Notes: generated from the letters alone by a model not told the origin. DNA of 64,000 nucleotides from Frigoribacterium sp. Leaf263 (GCF_001422285.1 NZ_LMMO01000003.1:759135-823134); one strand, 5' to 3'; positions 41,804 through 52,179 are shown, numbered from the stretch's first letter. Program-made: numbers and translations.

Positions 41804-42074
41804 GGCACACCGCCTCCAGGATCACCGCACCAGGCCAGGGCAGTCACGACTCGACCGAGTCAGACCGACCTCCAGCCGGAGCCGCCTCCGCATCGAGAAC
41901 CACCTCACGACCGCCACAAGCTGTCAGGGCAACTCCGCTGAGCCGAAGCACCACCGGACAACCGAACCACCGTCCGTCGGCGACCGACGCACGCCGCACC
42001 TCCGCGGCGACGTCCAGTGACACGGGCCGACGACGTCCCGACTCCTACAGGATCTCTTCGTGAGGACGGATTCC
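41804..42074 (+). promoter_or_regulatory. Long G-poor leader region upstream of gltB
   Basis: About 270 bp with no gene, notably rich in C and A. It holds two short perfect dyads: GACTCG-AC-CGAGTC at 41848-41861 and CGTCGG-CGA-CCGACG at 41975-41989. These could be an operator and an RNA hairpin. I could not match the segment to a known riboswitch class. Confidence 0.35.
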
Positions 42075-45000
42075 ATGGCCCCCACGCCAGCCCACCAGCA
42101 GTTCAGCACGGTTCCCGCCGCCGCCGGTCTCTACGACCCGCGCAACGAGAAGGACGCGTGCGGCCTCGCCATGGTCGCGACCCTCCGGGGCACGGCCGGG
42201 CACGACATCATCGACGCGGCGCTCGGAGCGCTCCGCAACCTCGAACACCGCGGTGCGATCGGCTCCGACGCCGGCACGGGTGACGGCGCCGGCATCCTCT
42301 GCCAGATCCCGGACGCCTTCTTCCGCGACGAGGTCGCCTTCGAGCTGCCCCGGGCGGGGGAGTACGCCGTGGGCATCGCCTACCTGCCCCTCGACGAGCA
42401 GGAGCGCGCCGAGCTCAAGACCGGGATCGAGCGCATCGCGGACCTCGAGCACCTCGACGTCCTCGGCTGGCGCGACGTGCCGGTGCGTCCCGACGAGCTG
42501 GGCACCCTGGCACGCAACGCCATGCCGGCCTTCGAGCAGATCTTCCTCGCCAGCCGTCAGCGGGATGCCGACGGGAACCGCCTCTCGGGAGTCGAGCTCG
42601 ACCGGCGGGCGTTCCGTCTCCGGAAGCGGGCCGAGCGCAAGCTGTCGGCGTACTTCACGTCACTGAGCAGCCGCACCATGGTCTACAAGGGCATGGTGAC
42701 GACGCTCCAGCTGGAGCCCTTCTACCCCGACCTGAGCGACGAGCGCTTCGCCTCGAAGCTGGCGATCGTGCACTCGCGGTACTCGACGAACACGTTCCCG
42801 TCGTGGCCGCTCGCTCAGCCCTTCCGGATGATCGCCCACAACGGGGAGATCAACACCGTGCGCGGCAATCGGAACTGGATGCGGGCGCGCCAGTCGCAGC
42901 TCGAGTCCGAACTGATCGGCGACCTCAAGCCCATCCTCCCGATCGTCAGCCCCGGTGCCAGCGACTCCGCCTCGTTCGACGAGGTCGTCGAGCTGCTGAG
43001 CCTGACGGGACGCTCGCTCCCACACGCGATCATGATGATGGTGCCGGAGGCCTGGGAGAACCAGGTCGACATCGACCCCGAGCTGCGCGACTTCTACGAG
43101 TACCACTCGATGCTCATGGAAGCGTGGGACGGCCCGGCGGCGATCACGTTCACCGACGGATCGGTGGTCGGCGCGACGCTCGACCGGAACGGCCTGCGTC
43201 CCGGTCGCTATCTCGTCACCGACGACGGCCTGGTCGTGCTCGCCAGCGAGATCGGCGTGCTCGACATCGACCCCGCGAAGGTCGTCCGCAAGGGTCGACT
43301 CCGACCCGGCAAGATGTTCCTCGTCGACACCGAGGCCGGTCGTCTCATCGAAGACGACGAGATCAAGCGCGAGCTCGCCTCCTCGGCTCCGTACGGCGAG
43401 TGGCTCTCCGAGGGGCGCATCCACCTCTCCGAACTGCCCGACCGCGAGCACATCGTCCACACGCCGGCCTCCGTCACGCGGCGCCAGCGGACCTTCGGCT
43501 ACACCGAAGAGGAGGTGCGGATACTCCTGGCGCCGATGGCGAAGACCGGGGCCGAGCCCCTCGGGGCCATGGGGAGCGACACTCCGATCGCCGTCCTCTC
43601 CGAGCGCCCGCGCCTCCTGTTCGACTACTTCACCCAGCAGTTCGCGCAGGTCACCAACCCGCCGCTCGACTCCATCCGCGAGCAGGTGGTGACCTCTCTC
43701 AAGCTCGGTCTCGGTCCGGAGCGCAACCTCCTCTCCGCCACGCCCGAGCACGCCCGCCAGGTGATCCTCGACTTCCCGGTCATCGACAACGACGAGCTCG
43801 CGAAGATCCAGCACATCGATCCCAGCCCGGGTTCGCGCGTCACCTCGACGATCCGGGGGCTCTACCGGTCGGACAAGGGTCCGCGCGCCCTCGAGAAGCG
43901 CATCGCCGCGATGTGCAACGAGGTCGACGACGCCATCGAGGCGGGTGCGGAGTTCATCGTGCTCTCCGACCGCGACTCCAACCAGGACTTCGCCCCCGTG
44001 CCGTCGCTGCTGATGGTCGCAGCCGTCCACCATCACCTGATCCGCACCGAGAACCGCATGAAGGTCGGTCTGATCATCGAGGCAGGCGACGTCCGCGAGG
44101 TGCACCACGTCGCGACGCTGATCGGCTACGGCGCCTCGGCGGTGAACCCGTACCTCGCGATGGAGACCAGCGAGAACCTCGTCCGTTCGGGCATGATCAC
44201 CGGCCTCTCGCCCGAAGACGCCGTGCACAACCTCATCAAGGCCCTCGGCAAGGGCGTGCTGAAGATCATGTCCAAGATGGGCATCTCCACGGTCTCCAGC
44301 TACGCCGCCGCCCAGGCCTTCGAGGCCGTCGGTCTCAGTCGCGAGTTCGTCGACACGTACTTCACCGGGACGTCGACGATGCTCGGCGGCATCGGCATCG
44401 ACGTGATCGCGGCCGAGAACAAGGAGCGCCACCTCAGCGCCTACCCGGCCGACGGTTCGGTCGTCGCGCACGAACGGCTGGCGACCGGCGGCGAGTACCA
44501 GTGGCGCCGCGAGGGACCGAAGCACCTCTTCAACCCCGACACCGTCTTCCGGCTCCAGCACGCCACCCGCACGCGGCGCTACGACATCTTCCGCGAGTAC
44601 ACCAAGCTCGTCGACGACCAGTCGGAGGACCTGATGACGCTGCGCGGCATGTTCGCGTTCAAGCATGGCGTCCGGCCCTCGATCCCTCTCGACGAGGTCG
44701 AGCCGATCGAGGCCATCGTCAAGCGCTTCTCGACGGGCGCGATGAGCTACGGATCCATCTCGAAGGAGGCGCACGAGACCCTCGCGATCGCCATGAACCG
44801 TCTGGGCGGCAAGTCCAACACGGGTGAGGGCGGCGAGGACGTCGAGCGTCTCCTCGACCCGGAGCGCCGCAGCGCCGTGAAGCAGGTCGCGTCGGGACGC
44901 TTCGGGGTCACGAGCATGTACCTCACCCACGCCACGGACATCCAGCTCAAGATGGCTCAGGGCGCCAAGCCCGGCGAAGGCGGTCAGCTGCCTCCGACCA

Positions 45001-46652
45001 AGGTCTACCCGTGGGTGGCACGGACGCGTCACGCGACTCCCGGCGTCGGGCTCATCTCGCCCCCGCCTCACCACGACATCTACTCCATCGAGGACCTCAA
45101 GCAGCTCATCTTCGACGTCAAGCGTGCGAACCCCACGGCTCGTGTGCACGTCAAGCTGGTCAGCCAGTCCGGGATCGGCGCGGTGGCGGCCGGTGTGACC
45201 AAGGCGCTGGCCGATGTCGTGCTCGTGTCCGGTCACGACGGCGGCACCGGCGCCAGCCCCCTCAACTCGCTCAAGCACGCGGGGACCCCCTGGGAGATCG
45301 GGCTCGCCGAGACGCAGCAGACGTTGATGCTGAACGGCATGCGCGACCGCGTCGTCGTGCAGGTCGACGGCCAGATGAAGACCGGTCGGGACGTCATGAT
45401 CGCCGCTCTCCTGGGCGGCGAGGAGTTCGGCTTCGCGACCGCGCCGCTGATCGTCGAGGGCTGCATCATGATGCGCGTCTGCCACCTCGACACCTGCCCT
45501 GTGGGCGTCGCGACGCAGAACCCCGAGCTGCGGGCCCGCTTCTCGGGCAAGCCGGAGTTCGTCGTCAACTTCTTCGAGTTCCTGGCCCAGGAGGTGCGGG
45601 AGTACCTCGCCGAGCTCGGTTTCCGCAGCCTCGACGAGGCGATCGGCCGCACCGACGTGCTCGATGTCGACCGCGCGGTGGACCACTGGAAGGCGTCGGG
45701 TCTCGACCTCGAGCCGGTCCTGGTCGGACCGGTCTTCGCCGACGACGAGCCGCGGCGCAACCGCCGTCCGCAGGAGCACGAGCTCGAGAAGCACTTCGAC
45801 GTCGGTCTCATCGCCCGCAGCATGGACGTGCTCGAGAACGGCGGACGCATCGACATCAGCCTGCCGATCCGCAACACGGAGCGCGCGGTGGGCACGATGC
45901 TCGGTCACGAGGTGACCGTGCGCCACGGCGAGAACGGACTGCCCGAGGGCAGCATCGACGTGACGCTCAGTGGTTCCGCCGGTCAGTCCCTCGGGGCCTT
46001 CCTCCCCGCGGGCATCACCCTGCGACTCGAGGGCGACAGCAACGACTACGTCGGCAAGGGGCTCTCAGGCGGCAGCATCGTCGTCCGCCCCGACCGGGCG
46101 AGCACGTTCCCCGCGGAGGACAACGTCATCGCGGGCAACGTCATCGGTTACGGAGCGACACGCGGCAGCATGTTCATCCGAGGCATCGTCGGCGAGCGGT
46201 TCCTGGTCCGCAACTCCGGCGCCAGCGCCGTCGTCGAGGGCGTGGGCGACCACGCGCTCGAGTACATGACGGGCGGCCTGGCCGTCATCCTCGGCGACAC
46301 CGGCCGCAACCTCGGTGCCGGCATGTCCGGGGGGACCGCGTACGTCCACGGTCTCCGGACGGAGCGGGTCAACTCCGACGCCCTGGCCTCGGGGGAGCTG
46401 CAGCTCCATCCCCTCGGCAGCGCCGACGTCGAGATCCTCACGGACCTCCTCTCCCGGCACCTCGCCGAGACCGGGTCCCCGGTGGCGGAGCGCATGCTCG
46501 ACGACCTCGAGACCACCGTGTCCGAGTTCGTCAAGGTGCTGCCCCGCGATTACGCCGCCGTCCTCGCCACCCGGCAGACGGCCGTCGACGAGGGTCTCGA
46601 CCCCGATGGCGACGAAGCATGGAAGCGAATCCTGGAGGTGACCGGTGGCTGA
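42075..46652 (+). CDS. gltB: Glutamate synthase (NADPH) large subunit
   Basis: A 1525-residue iron-sulfur flavoprotein making two glutamates from glutamine and 2-oxoglutarate. The N-terminal Ntn glutaminase domain has its nucleophile at Cys29 ([10 protein letters not shown]), exposed after loss of a 28-residue propeptide. Then a central domain, the FMN-binding synthase domain ([20 protein letters not shown]; 3Fe-4S cysteines in [15 protein letters not shown] near 1135), and the C-terminal GXGXG beta-helix domain. Start: ATG 42075 has GAGGA 8 nt upstream; an in-frame GTG at 42060 (AGGA upstream) would add 5 residues. Overlaps gltD by 8 nt. Confidence 0.97.
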   Translation: MAPTPAHQQFSTVPAAAGLYDPRNEKDACGLAMVATLRGTAGHDIIDAALGALRNLEHRGAIGSDAGTGDGAGILCQIPDAFFRDEVAFELPRAGEYAVGIAYLPLDEQERAELKTGIERIADLEHLDVLGWRDVPVRPDELGTLARNAMPAFEQIFLASRQRDADGNRLSGVELDRRAFRLRKRAERKLSAYFTSLSSRTMVYKGMVTTLQLEPFYPDLSDERFASKLAIVHSRYSTNTFPSWPLAQPFRMIAHNGEINTVRGNRNWMRARQSQLESELIGDLKPILPIVSPGASDSASFDEVVELLSLTGRSLPHAIMMMVPEAWENQVDIDPELRDFYEYHSMLMEAWDGPAAITFTDGSVVGATLDRNGLRPGRYLVTDDGLVVLASEIGVLDIDPAKVVRKGRLRPGKMFLVDTEAGRLIEDDEIKRELASSAPYGEWLSEGRIHLSELPDREHIVHTPASVTRRQRTFGYTEEEVRILLAPMAKTGAEPLGAMGSDTPIAVLSERPRLLFDYFTQQFAQVTNPPLDSIREQVVTSLKLGLGPERNLLSATPEHARQVILDFPVIDNDELAKIQHIDPSPGSRVTSTIRGLYRSDKGPRALEKRIAAMCNEVDDAIEAGAEFIVLSDRDSNQDFAPVPSLLMVAAVHHHLIRTENRMKVGLIIEAGDVREVHHVATLIGYGASAVNPYLAMETSENLVRSGMITGLSPEDAVHNLIKALGKGVLKIMSKMGISTVSSYAAAQAFEAVGLSREFVDTYFTGTSTMLGGIGIDVIAAENKERHLSAYPADGSVVAHERLATGGEYQWRREGPKHLFNPDTVFRLQHATRTRRYDIFREYTKLVDDQSEDLMTLRGMFAFKHGVRPSIPLDEVEPIEAIVKRFSTGAMSYGSISKEAHETLAIAMNRLGGKSNTGEGGEDVERLLDPERRSAVKQVASGRFGVTSMYLTHATDIQLKMAQGAKPGEGGQLPPTKVYPWVARTRHATPGVGLISPPPHHDIYSIEDLKQLIFDVKRANPTARVHVKLVSQSGIGAVAAGVTKALADVVLVSGHDGGTGASPLNSLKHAGTPWEIGLAETQQTLMLNGMRDRVVVQVDGQMKTGRDVMIAALLGGEEFGFATAPLIVEGCIMMRVCHLDTCPVGVATQNPELRARFSGKPEFVVNFFEFLAQEVREYLAELGFRSLDEAIGRTDVLDVDRAVDHWKASGLDLEPVLVGPVFADDEPRRNRRPQEHELEKHFDVGLIARSMDVLENGGRIDISLPIRNTERAVGTMLGHEVTVRHGENGLPEGSIDVTLSGSAGQSLGAFLPAGITLRLEGDSNDYVGKGLSGGSIVVRPDRASTFPAEDNVIAGNVIGYGATRGSMFIRGIVGERFLVRNSGASAVVEGVGDHALEYMTGGLAVILGDTGRNLGAGMSGGTAYVHGLRTERVNSDALASGELQLHPLGSADVEILTDLLSRHLAETGSPVAERMLDDLETTVSEFVKVLPRDYAAVLATRQTAVDEGLDPDGDEAWKRILEVTGG

Positions 46653-48102
46653 TCCCAAGGGATTCCTGAAGACGCAGAAGCGCGAGCTCCCGAAGCGTCG
46701 ACCCGTATCGGTGCGACTCATGGACTGGAAAGAGGTCTACGAGCAGCAGGAGTCCGGCGAGCTCCGGCGTCAGGCCGGGCGCTGCATGGACTGCGGCGTG
46801 CCGTTCTGCCACCAGGGGTGCCCGCTCGGGAACCTCATCCCGGAGTGGAACGACCTCATGTGGCGCGGCGAGGGGCGTCAGGCCATCGAGCGGCTGCACG
46901 CGACCAACAACTTCCCCGAGTTCACGGGTCGTCTCTGCCCCGCTCCCTGCGAGTCGTCCTGCGTGCTGGGCATCAACCAGCCGCCGGTGACGATCAAGCA
47001 GGTCGAGGTGTCGATCATCGATCAGGCGTTCCAGAACGGCTGGGTGACCCCCCACCCGCCCGAGCGACTGACGGGGAAGACCGTGGCCGTCGTGGGCTCC
47101 GGTCCCGCCGGTCTCGCGGCCGCCCAGCAGCTGACGCGGGCCGGTCACACGGTGGCCGTCTACGAGCGCGACGACCGCATCGGCGGTCTCCTCCGGTACG
47201 GGATCCCCGACTTCAAGATGGAGAAGAAGCAGATCGAGCTGCGTCTGGCGCAGATGCAGGCTGAGGGCACGCGCTTCCGCGCAGGTGTCGAGATCGGGCG
47301 CGACATCACGTGGGATGACCTCCGTGCGCGGTACGACGCCGTGGTCGTCGCGACGGGTGCCACGGTTCCCCGCGATCTCCCCATCCCCGGTCGCGACCTG
47401 TCCGGCATCCACTTCGCCATGGAGTACCTCGTCCAGCAGAACCGGGTCGGTGCCGGCGACACGGTGATCGACCAGATCACGGCCGAGGGAAAGCACGTCG
47501 TCGTCCTCGGCGGCGGCGACACCGGTGCCGACTGCATCGGGACGGCGCACCGTCAGGGTGCTCTCTCCGTGACCAATCTGGCCATCGGGCAGCAGCCTCC
47601 CGAGGAGCGCCCCGAGTCGCAGCCCTGGCCGATGTTCCCGACGGTCTTCGAGGTCTCGAGCGCTCACGAGGAGGGCGGAGAGCGCATGTTCCTCGCGTCG
47701 ACGGTCGAGTTCCTCCGCAACGACGTCGGCGAGGTGCGCGCCATCCGCGTCGCGGAGACCGAGTACCTCGACGGTCGTCGCGTCCCCAAGGCCGGTACCG
47801 AGCGCGAGATCCCCGCCGACCTCGTCCTCCTCGCCCTCGGGTTCACGGGACCCGAGCGCGACGACCTCGAGGCTCAGCTGCGCCTCCCCGTCGACGAGCG
47901 CGGATCGCTGGTCCGTGACAAGACGTACGAGACCAGCGAGGCCGGCGTCTTCGTCACCGGCGACGCCGGTCGCGGGCAGTCGCTCATCGTCTGGGCCATC
48001 GCCGAGGGTCGCGCCGCGGCCTCCTCCGTCGACGCCTATCTGGAGGGGCAGACCACTCTGCCGTTCCCCGTCCGGCCCACGGATCGCTCCATCTCGGTCT
48101 GA
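46645..48102 (+). CDS. gltD: Glutamate synthase small subunit
   Basis: A 485-residue FAD/NADPH reductase passing electrons to GltB. N-terminal 4Fe-4S cysteines occur at residues 47, 50, 55 and 59 ([13 protein letters not shown]) and in [10 protein letters not shown]. The FAD GxGxxG motif is [20 protein letters not shown] near 145 and the NADPH motif is [19 protein letters not shown] near 285. GTG start inside the end of gltB, so subunit synthesis is coupled. Confidence 0.97.
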   Translation: MADPKGFLKTQKRELPKRRPVSVRLMDWKEVYEQQESGELRRQAGRCMDCGVPFCHQGCPLGNLIPEWNDLMWRGEGRQAIERLHATNNFPEFTGRLCPAPCESSCVLGINQPPVTIKQVEVSIIDQAFQNGWVTPHPPERLTGKTVAVVGSGPAGLAAAQQLTRAGHTVAVYERDDRIGGLLRYGIPDFKMEKKQIELRLAQMQAEGTRFRAGVEIGRDITWDDLRARYDAVVVATGATVPRDLPIPGRDLSGIHFAMEYLVQQNRVGAGDTVIDQITAEGKHVVVLGGGDTGADCIGTAHRQGALSVTNLAIGQQPPEERPESQPWPMFPTVFEVSSAHEEGGERMFLASTVEFLRNDVGEVRAIRVAETEYLDGRRVPKAGTEREIPADLVLLALGFTGPERDDLEAQLRLPVDERGSLVRDKTYETSEAGVFVTGDAGRGQSLIVWAIAEGRAAASSVDAYLEGQTTLPFPVRPTDRSISV

Positions 48103-48127
48103 CGGTCCGCCTCGGCGGGAATAAGCT
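48099..48127 (+). promoter_or_regulatory. pyk promoter
   Basis: CTGACG (48099-48104, overlapping the gltD stop), a 17-nt spacer, and TAAGCT (48122-48127). Transcription would start near 48134, giving a leader of about 43 nt to the pyk ATG. Confidence 0.6.
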
Positions 48128-48176
48128 GGGAGGGCGGGACCGAGCCGTCCACACAACCCTTAGACGTTAGGAACAC

Positions 48177-49625
48177 ATGAGACGCGCAAAGATCGTCGCC
48201 ACCCTCGGGCCGGCGACATCGAGCTACGACGACATCCGAGCGATCATCGACGCAGGAGTCGACGTGGCGCGGATGAACCTCAGCCACGGCAGCTACGACG
48301 TCCACGAGACCGTCTACGCGAACGTGCGGCGGGCTGCGGACGACGCCGGGCGACCCGTCGCAGTCCTCGTCGACCTGCAGGGGCCCAAGATCCGGCTCGG
48401 CAAGTTCTCGGACGGCCCCCACGACCTCGCCGTGGGCGACGTCTTCAAGATCACGACCGAGGACATCCTCGGCACCCGCGACATCTGCGGCACGACCTTC
48501 AAGGGTCTCCCCGCCGACGTGAGCGCCGGCGACCCGCTGCTCATCGACGACGGGCGCGTCAAGCTCCGGGTCCTCGAGACCGACGGCACCACGGTGACGA
48601 CCGAGGTCGTCGTGGCGGGCACGGTCTCGAACAACAAGGGCATCAACCTCCCGGGCGTGGCGGTCAACGTCCCCGCGCTGTCCGAGAAGGACGAGGCCGA
48701 TCTGCGCTGGGGACTCGCCTTGGGAGCCGACCTCATCGCGCTCTCGTTCGTCCGCGACGCGGACGACGTCGATCGCGTCCACGAGATCATGGCGGAGGAG
48801 GGCAAGAGGGTCCCGGTAATCGCGAAGATCGAGAAGCCCCAGGCCGTCGACAACCTCGAGGCGATCATCGACGCGTTCGACGGGATCATGGTCGCCCGAG
48901 GCGACCTCGGCGTCGAGCTGCCCCTCGAAGCGGTGCCGATCGTCCAGAAGCACGCCGTCGAGCTCTCCCGGCGCATGGCCAAGCCCGTCATCGTCGCCAC
49001 GCAGATGCTCGAATCGATGATCTCCAGCCCCATCCCGACCCGCGCCGAGACGTCCGACGTCGCGAACGCCGTCCTCGACGGAACGGACGCCGTGATGCTG
49101 AGCGGTGAGACCAGCGTGGGGGAGTACCCCGTCATCACCGTGCAGACCATGGCCCGCATCGTGCAGTCCACCGAAGAGCACGGGCTCGAGCGGATCCCCC
49201 CTCTCGGCACGAAGCCGCGCACGCAGGGTGGTGCGATCACCCTCGCCGCCGCCGACGTCGCCGACTTCGTCCAGGCCAAGTTCCTCTGCGTCTTCACCGA
49301 GTCCGGTGACTCCGTCCGGAGGATGTCGCGTCTGCGTCACTCGATCCCGATCCTCGCCTTCACGCCGAACGAGGCGACGCGGCGACGCATGGCCTTGAGC
49401 TGGGGCGTCCAGTCGCACCTGGTCGAGAATGTGACGCACACCGACGCGATGTTCGCTCAGGTCGATGACATCCTCATCGGCAAGAACCTCGCCGACATCG
49501 GTGACAAGGTCATCGTCATCGCGGGGACCCCTCCGGGGATCGCGGGATCGACGAACGATCTGCGCGTGCACCGTGTGGGCGATGCGCATGGGGAAGCAGC
49601 ACCGGCCTACGCGACCCTGGCCTGA
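48177..49625 (+). CDS. pyk: Pyruvate kinase
   Basis: A 482-residue glycolytic enzyme making ATP and pyruvate from phosphoenolpyruvate and ADP. Blocks: ARMNLSHGSYDVHE, the active-site lysine in VIAKIEKPQAVDNLEAIIDA, the metal site in VARGDLGVELP, and ATQMLESMISSPIPTRAE. Full-length A, B and C domains. ATG preceded by TTAGGAAC. Single gene with its own promoter and terminator. Confidence 0.97.
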   Translation: MRRAKIVATLGPATSSYDDIRAIIDAGVDVARMNLSHGSYDVHETVYANVRRAADDAGRPVAVLVDLQGPKIRLGKFSDGPHDLAVGDVFKITTEDILGTRDICGTTFKGLPADVSAGDPLLIDDGRVKLRVLETDGTTVTTEVVVAGTVSNNKGINLPGVAVNVPALSEKDEADLRWGLALGADLIALSFVRDADDVDRVHEIMAEEGKRVPVIAKIEKPQAVDNLEAIIDAFDGIMVARGDLGVELPLEAVPIVQKHAVELSRRMAKPVIVATQMLESMISSPIPTRAETSDVANAVLDGTDAVMLSGETSVGEYPVITVQTMARIVQSTEEHGLERIPPLGTKPRTQGGAITLAAADVADFVQAKFLCVFTESGDSVRRMSRLRHSIPILAFTPNEATRRRMALSWGVQSHLVENVTHTDAMFAQVDDILIGKNLADIGDKVIVIAGTPPGIAGSTNDLRVHRVGDAHGEAAPAYATLA

Positions 49626-49650
49626 CCCTTTCCGCTAGCACACGCCGTGC

Positions 49651-49684
49651 ACGACGCCGGGCTCCGCGAGGGGCCCGGCGTCGT
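49651..49684 (+). terminator. Terminator hairpin of pyk
   Basis: 12-bp perfect arms (49651-49662 with 49673-49684) around a 10-nt loop, 25 nt after the pyk stop. Confidence 0.75.
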
Positions 49685-49699
49685 CGCGTGGACCGGGCG

Positions 49700-49711
49700 T
49701 ACCCTGTCCGC
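49700..49711 (+). promoter_or_regulatory. -10 element of a leaderless promoter (membrane protein)
   Basis: TACCCT at 49700-49705, then 6 nt to the ATG at 49712; no ribosome binding site. Confidence 0.45.
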
Positions 49712-50290
49712 ATGTCGGTCGACGCCTCCCACCCTTCGTGCTTCGTCCTGGATCGACGACTGTTCGCGATGCCCAGCGGGGCATCACGGAGCCTGAGCCA
49801 GACGAAGAGCGACCTGCGCGATCTCGACGCCCGATCCGAGACGGGGCGGACGCACCTCGACGTCTGGTCGATCGTCGGGGCGATCACCGGCGGGTTCTTC
49901 CTGGCGGTCGTCGCCGGGGGAGTCTGGGGAGTCACCTCGCTCCTGTCCCTGCTGCTCTGCTTCGGGATGGGCGCCACCGTCGGCGCTCTCCTCGCAGTCG
50001 GCACCCGAGCCCTCTTCATCGCACCGACGACGGCGAGGCGGGCGGACCCTCAGACATGCGAGGCGGTGGAGATCCCCTGGGACGTCGCCGACGCGGCGCC
50101 GGATGACGCCACCGGCGATGAGCTCATCCTCTGGGCGACGCTCGTCGTGCGATACCGACTGGCCGAGGAGGCGCGGGCCGGGCGAACGGGGCCCGAGGTC
50201 GCCTCAGCCACGGATCACGACTACGAGGCGGCCTTGAGAGACTACGAATCCGTGGCCAGCCTGCTGGGTCTGAGCGGGGATCCCCGCTGA
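49712..50290 (+). CDS. Hypothetical membrane protein with two transmembrane segments
   Basis: A 192-residue protein not recognised as a named family. A polar N-terminus of about 55 residues precedes two adjacent hydrophobic segments (IVGAITGGFFLAVVAGGVWG and SLLSLLLCFGMGATVGALLA), Gly-rich like the general-stress-protein fold, then an acidic cytosolic domain of about 90 residues. Start ATG 49712 is preferred because of the -10 hexamer 6 nt upstream; ATG 49769 and GTG 49688 are alternatives. Shares a bidirectional terminator with the cold-shock gene. Confidence 0.65.
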   Translation: MSVDASHPSCFVLDRRLFAMPSGASRSLSQTKSDLRDLDARSETGRTHLDVWSIVGAITGGFFLAVVAGGVWGVTSLLSLLLCFGMGATVGALLAVGTRALFIAPTTARRADPQTCEAVEIPWDVADAAPDDATGDELILWATLVVRYRLAEEARAGRTGPEVASATDHDYEAALRDYESVASLLGLSGDPR

Positions 50291-50319
50291 CGACGCGGGG
50301 CGCCGGGCGCCGGGTACGA

Positions 50320-50355
50320 GAAAGCCCCGACCCGCCGGAGCGGATCGGGGCTTTC
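50320..50355. terminator. Bidirectional terminator between converging genes
   Basis: 11-bp perfect arms (50320-50330 with 50345-50355). The arm ends in CTTTC on the + strand and on the minus strand likewise, so it can serve both the membrane-protein gene and the cold-shock gene. Confidence 0.75.
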
Positions 50356-50409
50356 CCGTAGATGTCAGATCGTGCCTGGCATCATCGGCGTCTCGAGGAC
50401 GCCGCCGAG

Positions 50410-50613
50410 TCAGATGACGCGGATGTTCTCGGCCTGGAGGCCCTTGTTGCCCTGAGCGGTGTCGAATTCGACCTTCTGGTTCTCCTCCAGGTTGCGGTAG
50501 CCGTCGCCGGCGATCGCGGAGAAGTGCGCGAAGACGTCAGTGGATCCGTCGTCGGGGGTGATGAAGCCGAAGCCCTTTTCGGAGTTGAACCACTTAACGG
50601 TGCCTGTTGCCAT
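50410..50613 (-). CDS. Cold-shock protein (CspA family)
   Basis: A 67-residue single-stranded nucleic-acid chaperone. RNP1 is KGFGFI (residues 14-19) and RNP2 is VFAHFSA; starts [20 protein letters not shown]. Ribosome binding site AAGGA 9 nt before the ATG. The 5' leader on the minus strand is unusually AT-rich for this genome and about 150-200 nt long, as is typical for csp mRNAs that respond to temperature. Confidence 0.96.
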   Translation of the reverse strand: MATGTVKWFNSEKGFGFITPDDGSTDVFAHFSAIAGDGYRNLEENQKVEFDTAQGNKGLQAENIRVI

Positions 50614-50833
50614 TTTTCTTGTTCCTTATTTTTCAGAGTTGTCGTTCCCGATTTCGAGAACGCTCGTCGCGGTGCCTTTTTGTCCGCTCCCTCTGAGAAC
50701 GACGCCACCGGGCGGATCCTCCGAGGAGGGCCACCTGGAACGTCGCGAGATACAAATGCGTAACACAACAACCAGTGATGCCAGCGTAGTGCACAAGATC
50801 GGCCCGCATGCGACTTTGTCGACCTGCATGTCG
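50614..50833 (-). promoter_or_regulatory. Upstream/leader region of the cold-shock gene
   Basis: 220 bp without a gene. Near the start codon, runs such as GAAAAATAAGGAACAAG are AT-rich, and an inverted pair CGTTC/GAACG (about 50654-50673) could form a hairpin over the leader. A T-rich patch around 50750-50775 on the minus strand may hold the promoter, but no clean -35/-10 pair was found. Confidence 0.45.
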
Positions 50834-50854
50834 AAAAAAGTCGCTGGCCGCGAC
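50834..50854 (-). terminator. Terminator of tRNA-Leu
   Basis: On the minus strand, GTCGC-GGCCA-GCGAC followed by six T, directly after the tRNA 3' end. A textbook intrinsic terminator and one of few here with a T tract. Confidence 0.85.
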
Positions 50855-50856
50855 CG

Positions 50857-50939
50857 TGCCGGATGTGGGACTCGAACCCACACGCCCTCTCGGACAGAGC
50901 ATTTTGAGTGCTCCGCGTCTGCCATTCCGCCAATCCGGC
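50857..50939 (-). tRNA. tRNA-Leu (anticodon CAA)
   Basis: 83 nt, class II. The acceptor stem pairs GCCGGAT with ATCCGGC, with discriminator A. The anticodon stem GAGCA/TGCTC closes the loop CTCAAAA, giving anticodon CAA (reads UUG codons, rare in this GC-rich genome). A long variable arm (TGTCCGAGAGGGCGT) and the T-arm GTGGG-TTCGAGT-CCCAC confirm leucine identity. No CCA is encoded. It lies divergently from the ANTAR response regulator. Confidence 0.97.
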
Positions 50940-50965
50940 TCACGACGACCGGGGCAAGAATACCG

Positions 50966-50978
50966 TAGGCTCTGCATC
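50966..50978 (+). promoter_or_regulatory. -10 element of a leaderless promoter (response regulator)
   Basis: TAGGCT at 50966-50971, 7 nt before the GTG at 50979; no ribosome binding site. Confidence 0.5.
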
Positions 50979-51584
50979 GTGAGTGACCAGGAAGCAACAT
51001 CAGCAGCACCCCGTCGTGTCGTCGTGGCCGAGGATGAGTCCCTCATCCGGCTCGACATCGTCGAGATCCTCCGCGACAACGGCTTCGAGGTCGTCGGCGA
51101 AGCAGGCGACGGCGAGACCGCCGTCGCCCTGGCGACCGAACTCCGCCCCGATCTCGTCATCATGGACGTCAAGATGCCGAAGCTGGACGGCATCAGCGCC
51201 GCGGAGACGCTGAGCAAGAACCACATCGCCCCGGTCGTCCTCCTGACCGCCTTCAGCCAGAAGGAGCTCGTCGAGCGGGCGAGCGAGGCCGGCGCCCTCG
51301 CCTACGTCGTCAAGCCCTTCACGCCCAACGACCTCCTCCCGGCCATCGAGATCGCCCTCTCGAGGTACACGCAGATCATCACCCTCGAGGCGGAGGTCGC
51401 CGACCTCGTCGAGCGCTTCGAGACGCGCAAGCTCGTCGATCGGGCCAAGGGTCTGCTGAACGAGAAGATGGGCCTCACCGAGCCCGAGGCCTTCCGCTGG
51501 ATCCAGAAGGCGTCCATGGATCGACGCCTGACGATGCACGATGTGGCCCAGGCCATCATCGAGCAGCTCAGCGCCAAGAAGTAG
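50979..51584 (+). CDS. pdtaR: ANTAR domain-containing response regulator (PdtaR-like)
   Basis: A 201-residue two-component regulator acting on RNA. The receiver domain (RVVVAEDESLIRLDIVEILR) has its phosphorylated Asp at residue 63 (VIMDVKMPKLDG) and Lys near 113 (VVKPFTPNDL). The ANTAR domain covers about 138-195 (LVDRAKGLLNEKMGLTEPEA). This matches Rv1626 (PdtaR) of M. tuberculosis in architecture and in its place near polA, rpsA and coaE; the partner kinase PdtaS is unlinked there and is also not here. Start GTG 50979 rests on the -10 just upstream and on MS-type N-termini in the family. Confidence 0.9.
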   Translation: MSDQEATSAAPRRVVVAEDESLIRLDIVEILRDNGFEVVGEAGDGETAVALATELRPDLVIMDVKMPKLDGISAAETLSKNHIAPVVLLTAFSQKELVERASEAGALAYVVKPFTPNDLLPAIEIALSRYTQIITLEAEVADLVERFETRKLVDRAKGLLNEKMGLTEPEAFRWIQKASMDRRLTMHDVAQAIIEQLSAKK

Positions 51585-51597
51585 CGCCGACGGCACC

Positions 51598-51636
51598 ATG
51601 GAGCCCCGCATCCTCCCGGAGGATGCGGGGCTCCAT
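51598..51636. terminator. Bidirectional terminator
   Basis: A 19-bp perfect inverted repeat (51598-51616 with 51618-51636) between the converging response-regulator and thioesterase genes; the innermost pairs must open to form a loop. Confidence 0.85.
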
Positions 51637-51656
51637 CGTGCGGCGAGGTCGACGCG

Positions 51657-52106
51657 TCAGGCGCGCGCCTCCGTGATGATGTTCGTGATCCGGACGGTCG
51701 AGAGCAGCCGCCCCTGGTCGTCGGTCATGACGATCTGATGGGTCGCCAACGTCCGACCGAGGTGGACGGCCGTGCAGGTGCCGGTGACCCACCCCGTGGC
51801 GACCGACCTGCTGTGGCTGGCGTTCAGCTCGATGCCCATGGCGATGCGCCCCGGACCGGCATGGACCGACGACGCGATGGAGCCGAGCGTCTCGGCGAGG
51901 ACGACGTGCGCGCCTCCGTGGAGTATGCCGACGGGCTGCGTGTTGCCCTCGACGGGCATCCTGGCCACGGCGCGTTCGGCGCTCATCTCGACGATCACGA
52001 TCCCCATCCTCTCGGCGAGATCGCCGACGCCTCGGCGACCGAGGAGCCGCTCGGCGTCGTCGCTGAGGATCGCCGAGGGATCGAGGGGCGTCTCGGGCGT
52101 TGACAT
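51657..52106 (-). CDS. PaaI-family hotdog-fold thioesterase
   Basis: A 149-residue acyl-CoA thioesterase-like protein. The hotdog-helix signature GILHGGAHVVLAETLGSIAS is at about residues 60-79, the block found in PaaI, MenI and EntH-type enzymes. Natural substrate unknown. Start ATG 52106 has GGAG 5-6 nt upstream; an ATG at 52130 adds 8 residues. Divergent from polA with only 73 bp between. Confidence 0.88.
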   Translation of the reverse strand: MSTPETPLDPSAILSDDAERLLGRRGVGDLAERMGIVIVEMSAERAVARMPVEGNTQPVGILHGGAHVVLAETLGSIASSVHAGPGRIAMGIELNASHSRSVATGWVTGTCTAVHLGRTLATHQIVMTDDQGRLLSTVRITNIITEARA

Positions 52107-52167
52107 GTCGCTCCTGGGGGGGTTCCGCATGAGCGTGCGCGCCGACGGCGCTGTCGGGGGCGCCCGC

Positions 52168-52179
52168 TAGGCTGACGGG
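52168..52179 (+). promoter_or_regulatory. -10 element of a leaderless promoter (polA)
   Basis: TAGGCT at 52168-52173, 6 nt before the GTG at 52180; no ribosome binding site. Confidence 0.5.

Noticed and set aside
41804-42074. A known riboswitch (SAM, cobalamin, FMN, glutamine or c-di-AMP type) before gltB
   Set aside because: Scattered short matches were seen, but no full conserved core of any class could be assembled.
42660-45926. A 1088-codon minus-strand open frame opposite gltB
   Set aside because: Antisense shadow created by the codon bias of gltB; no ribosome binding site or domain.
49688-49711. GTG 49688 as the start of the two-segment membrane protein
   Set aside because: It would place the -10-like TACCCT inside the coding region and has no ribosome binding site; ATG 49712 fits the leaderless pattern better, though not proven.
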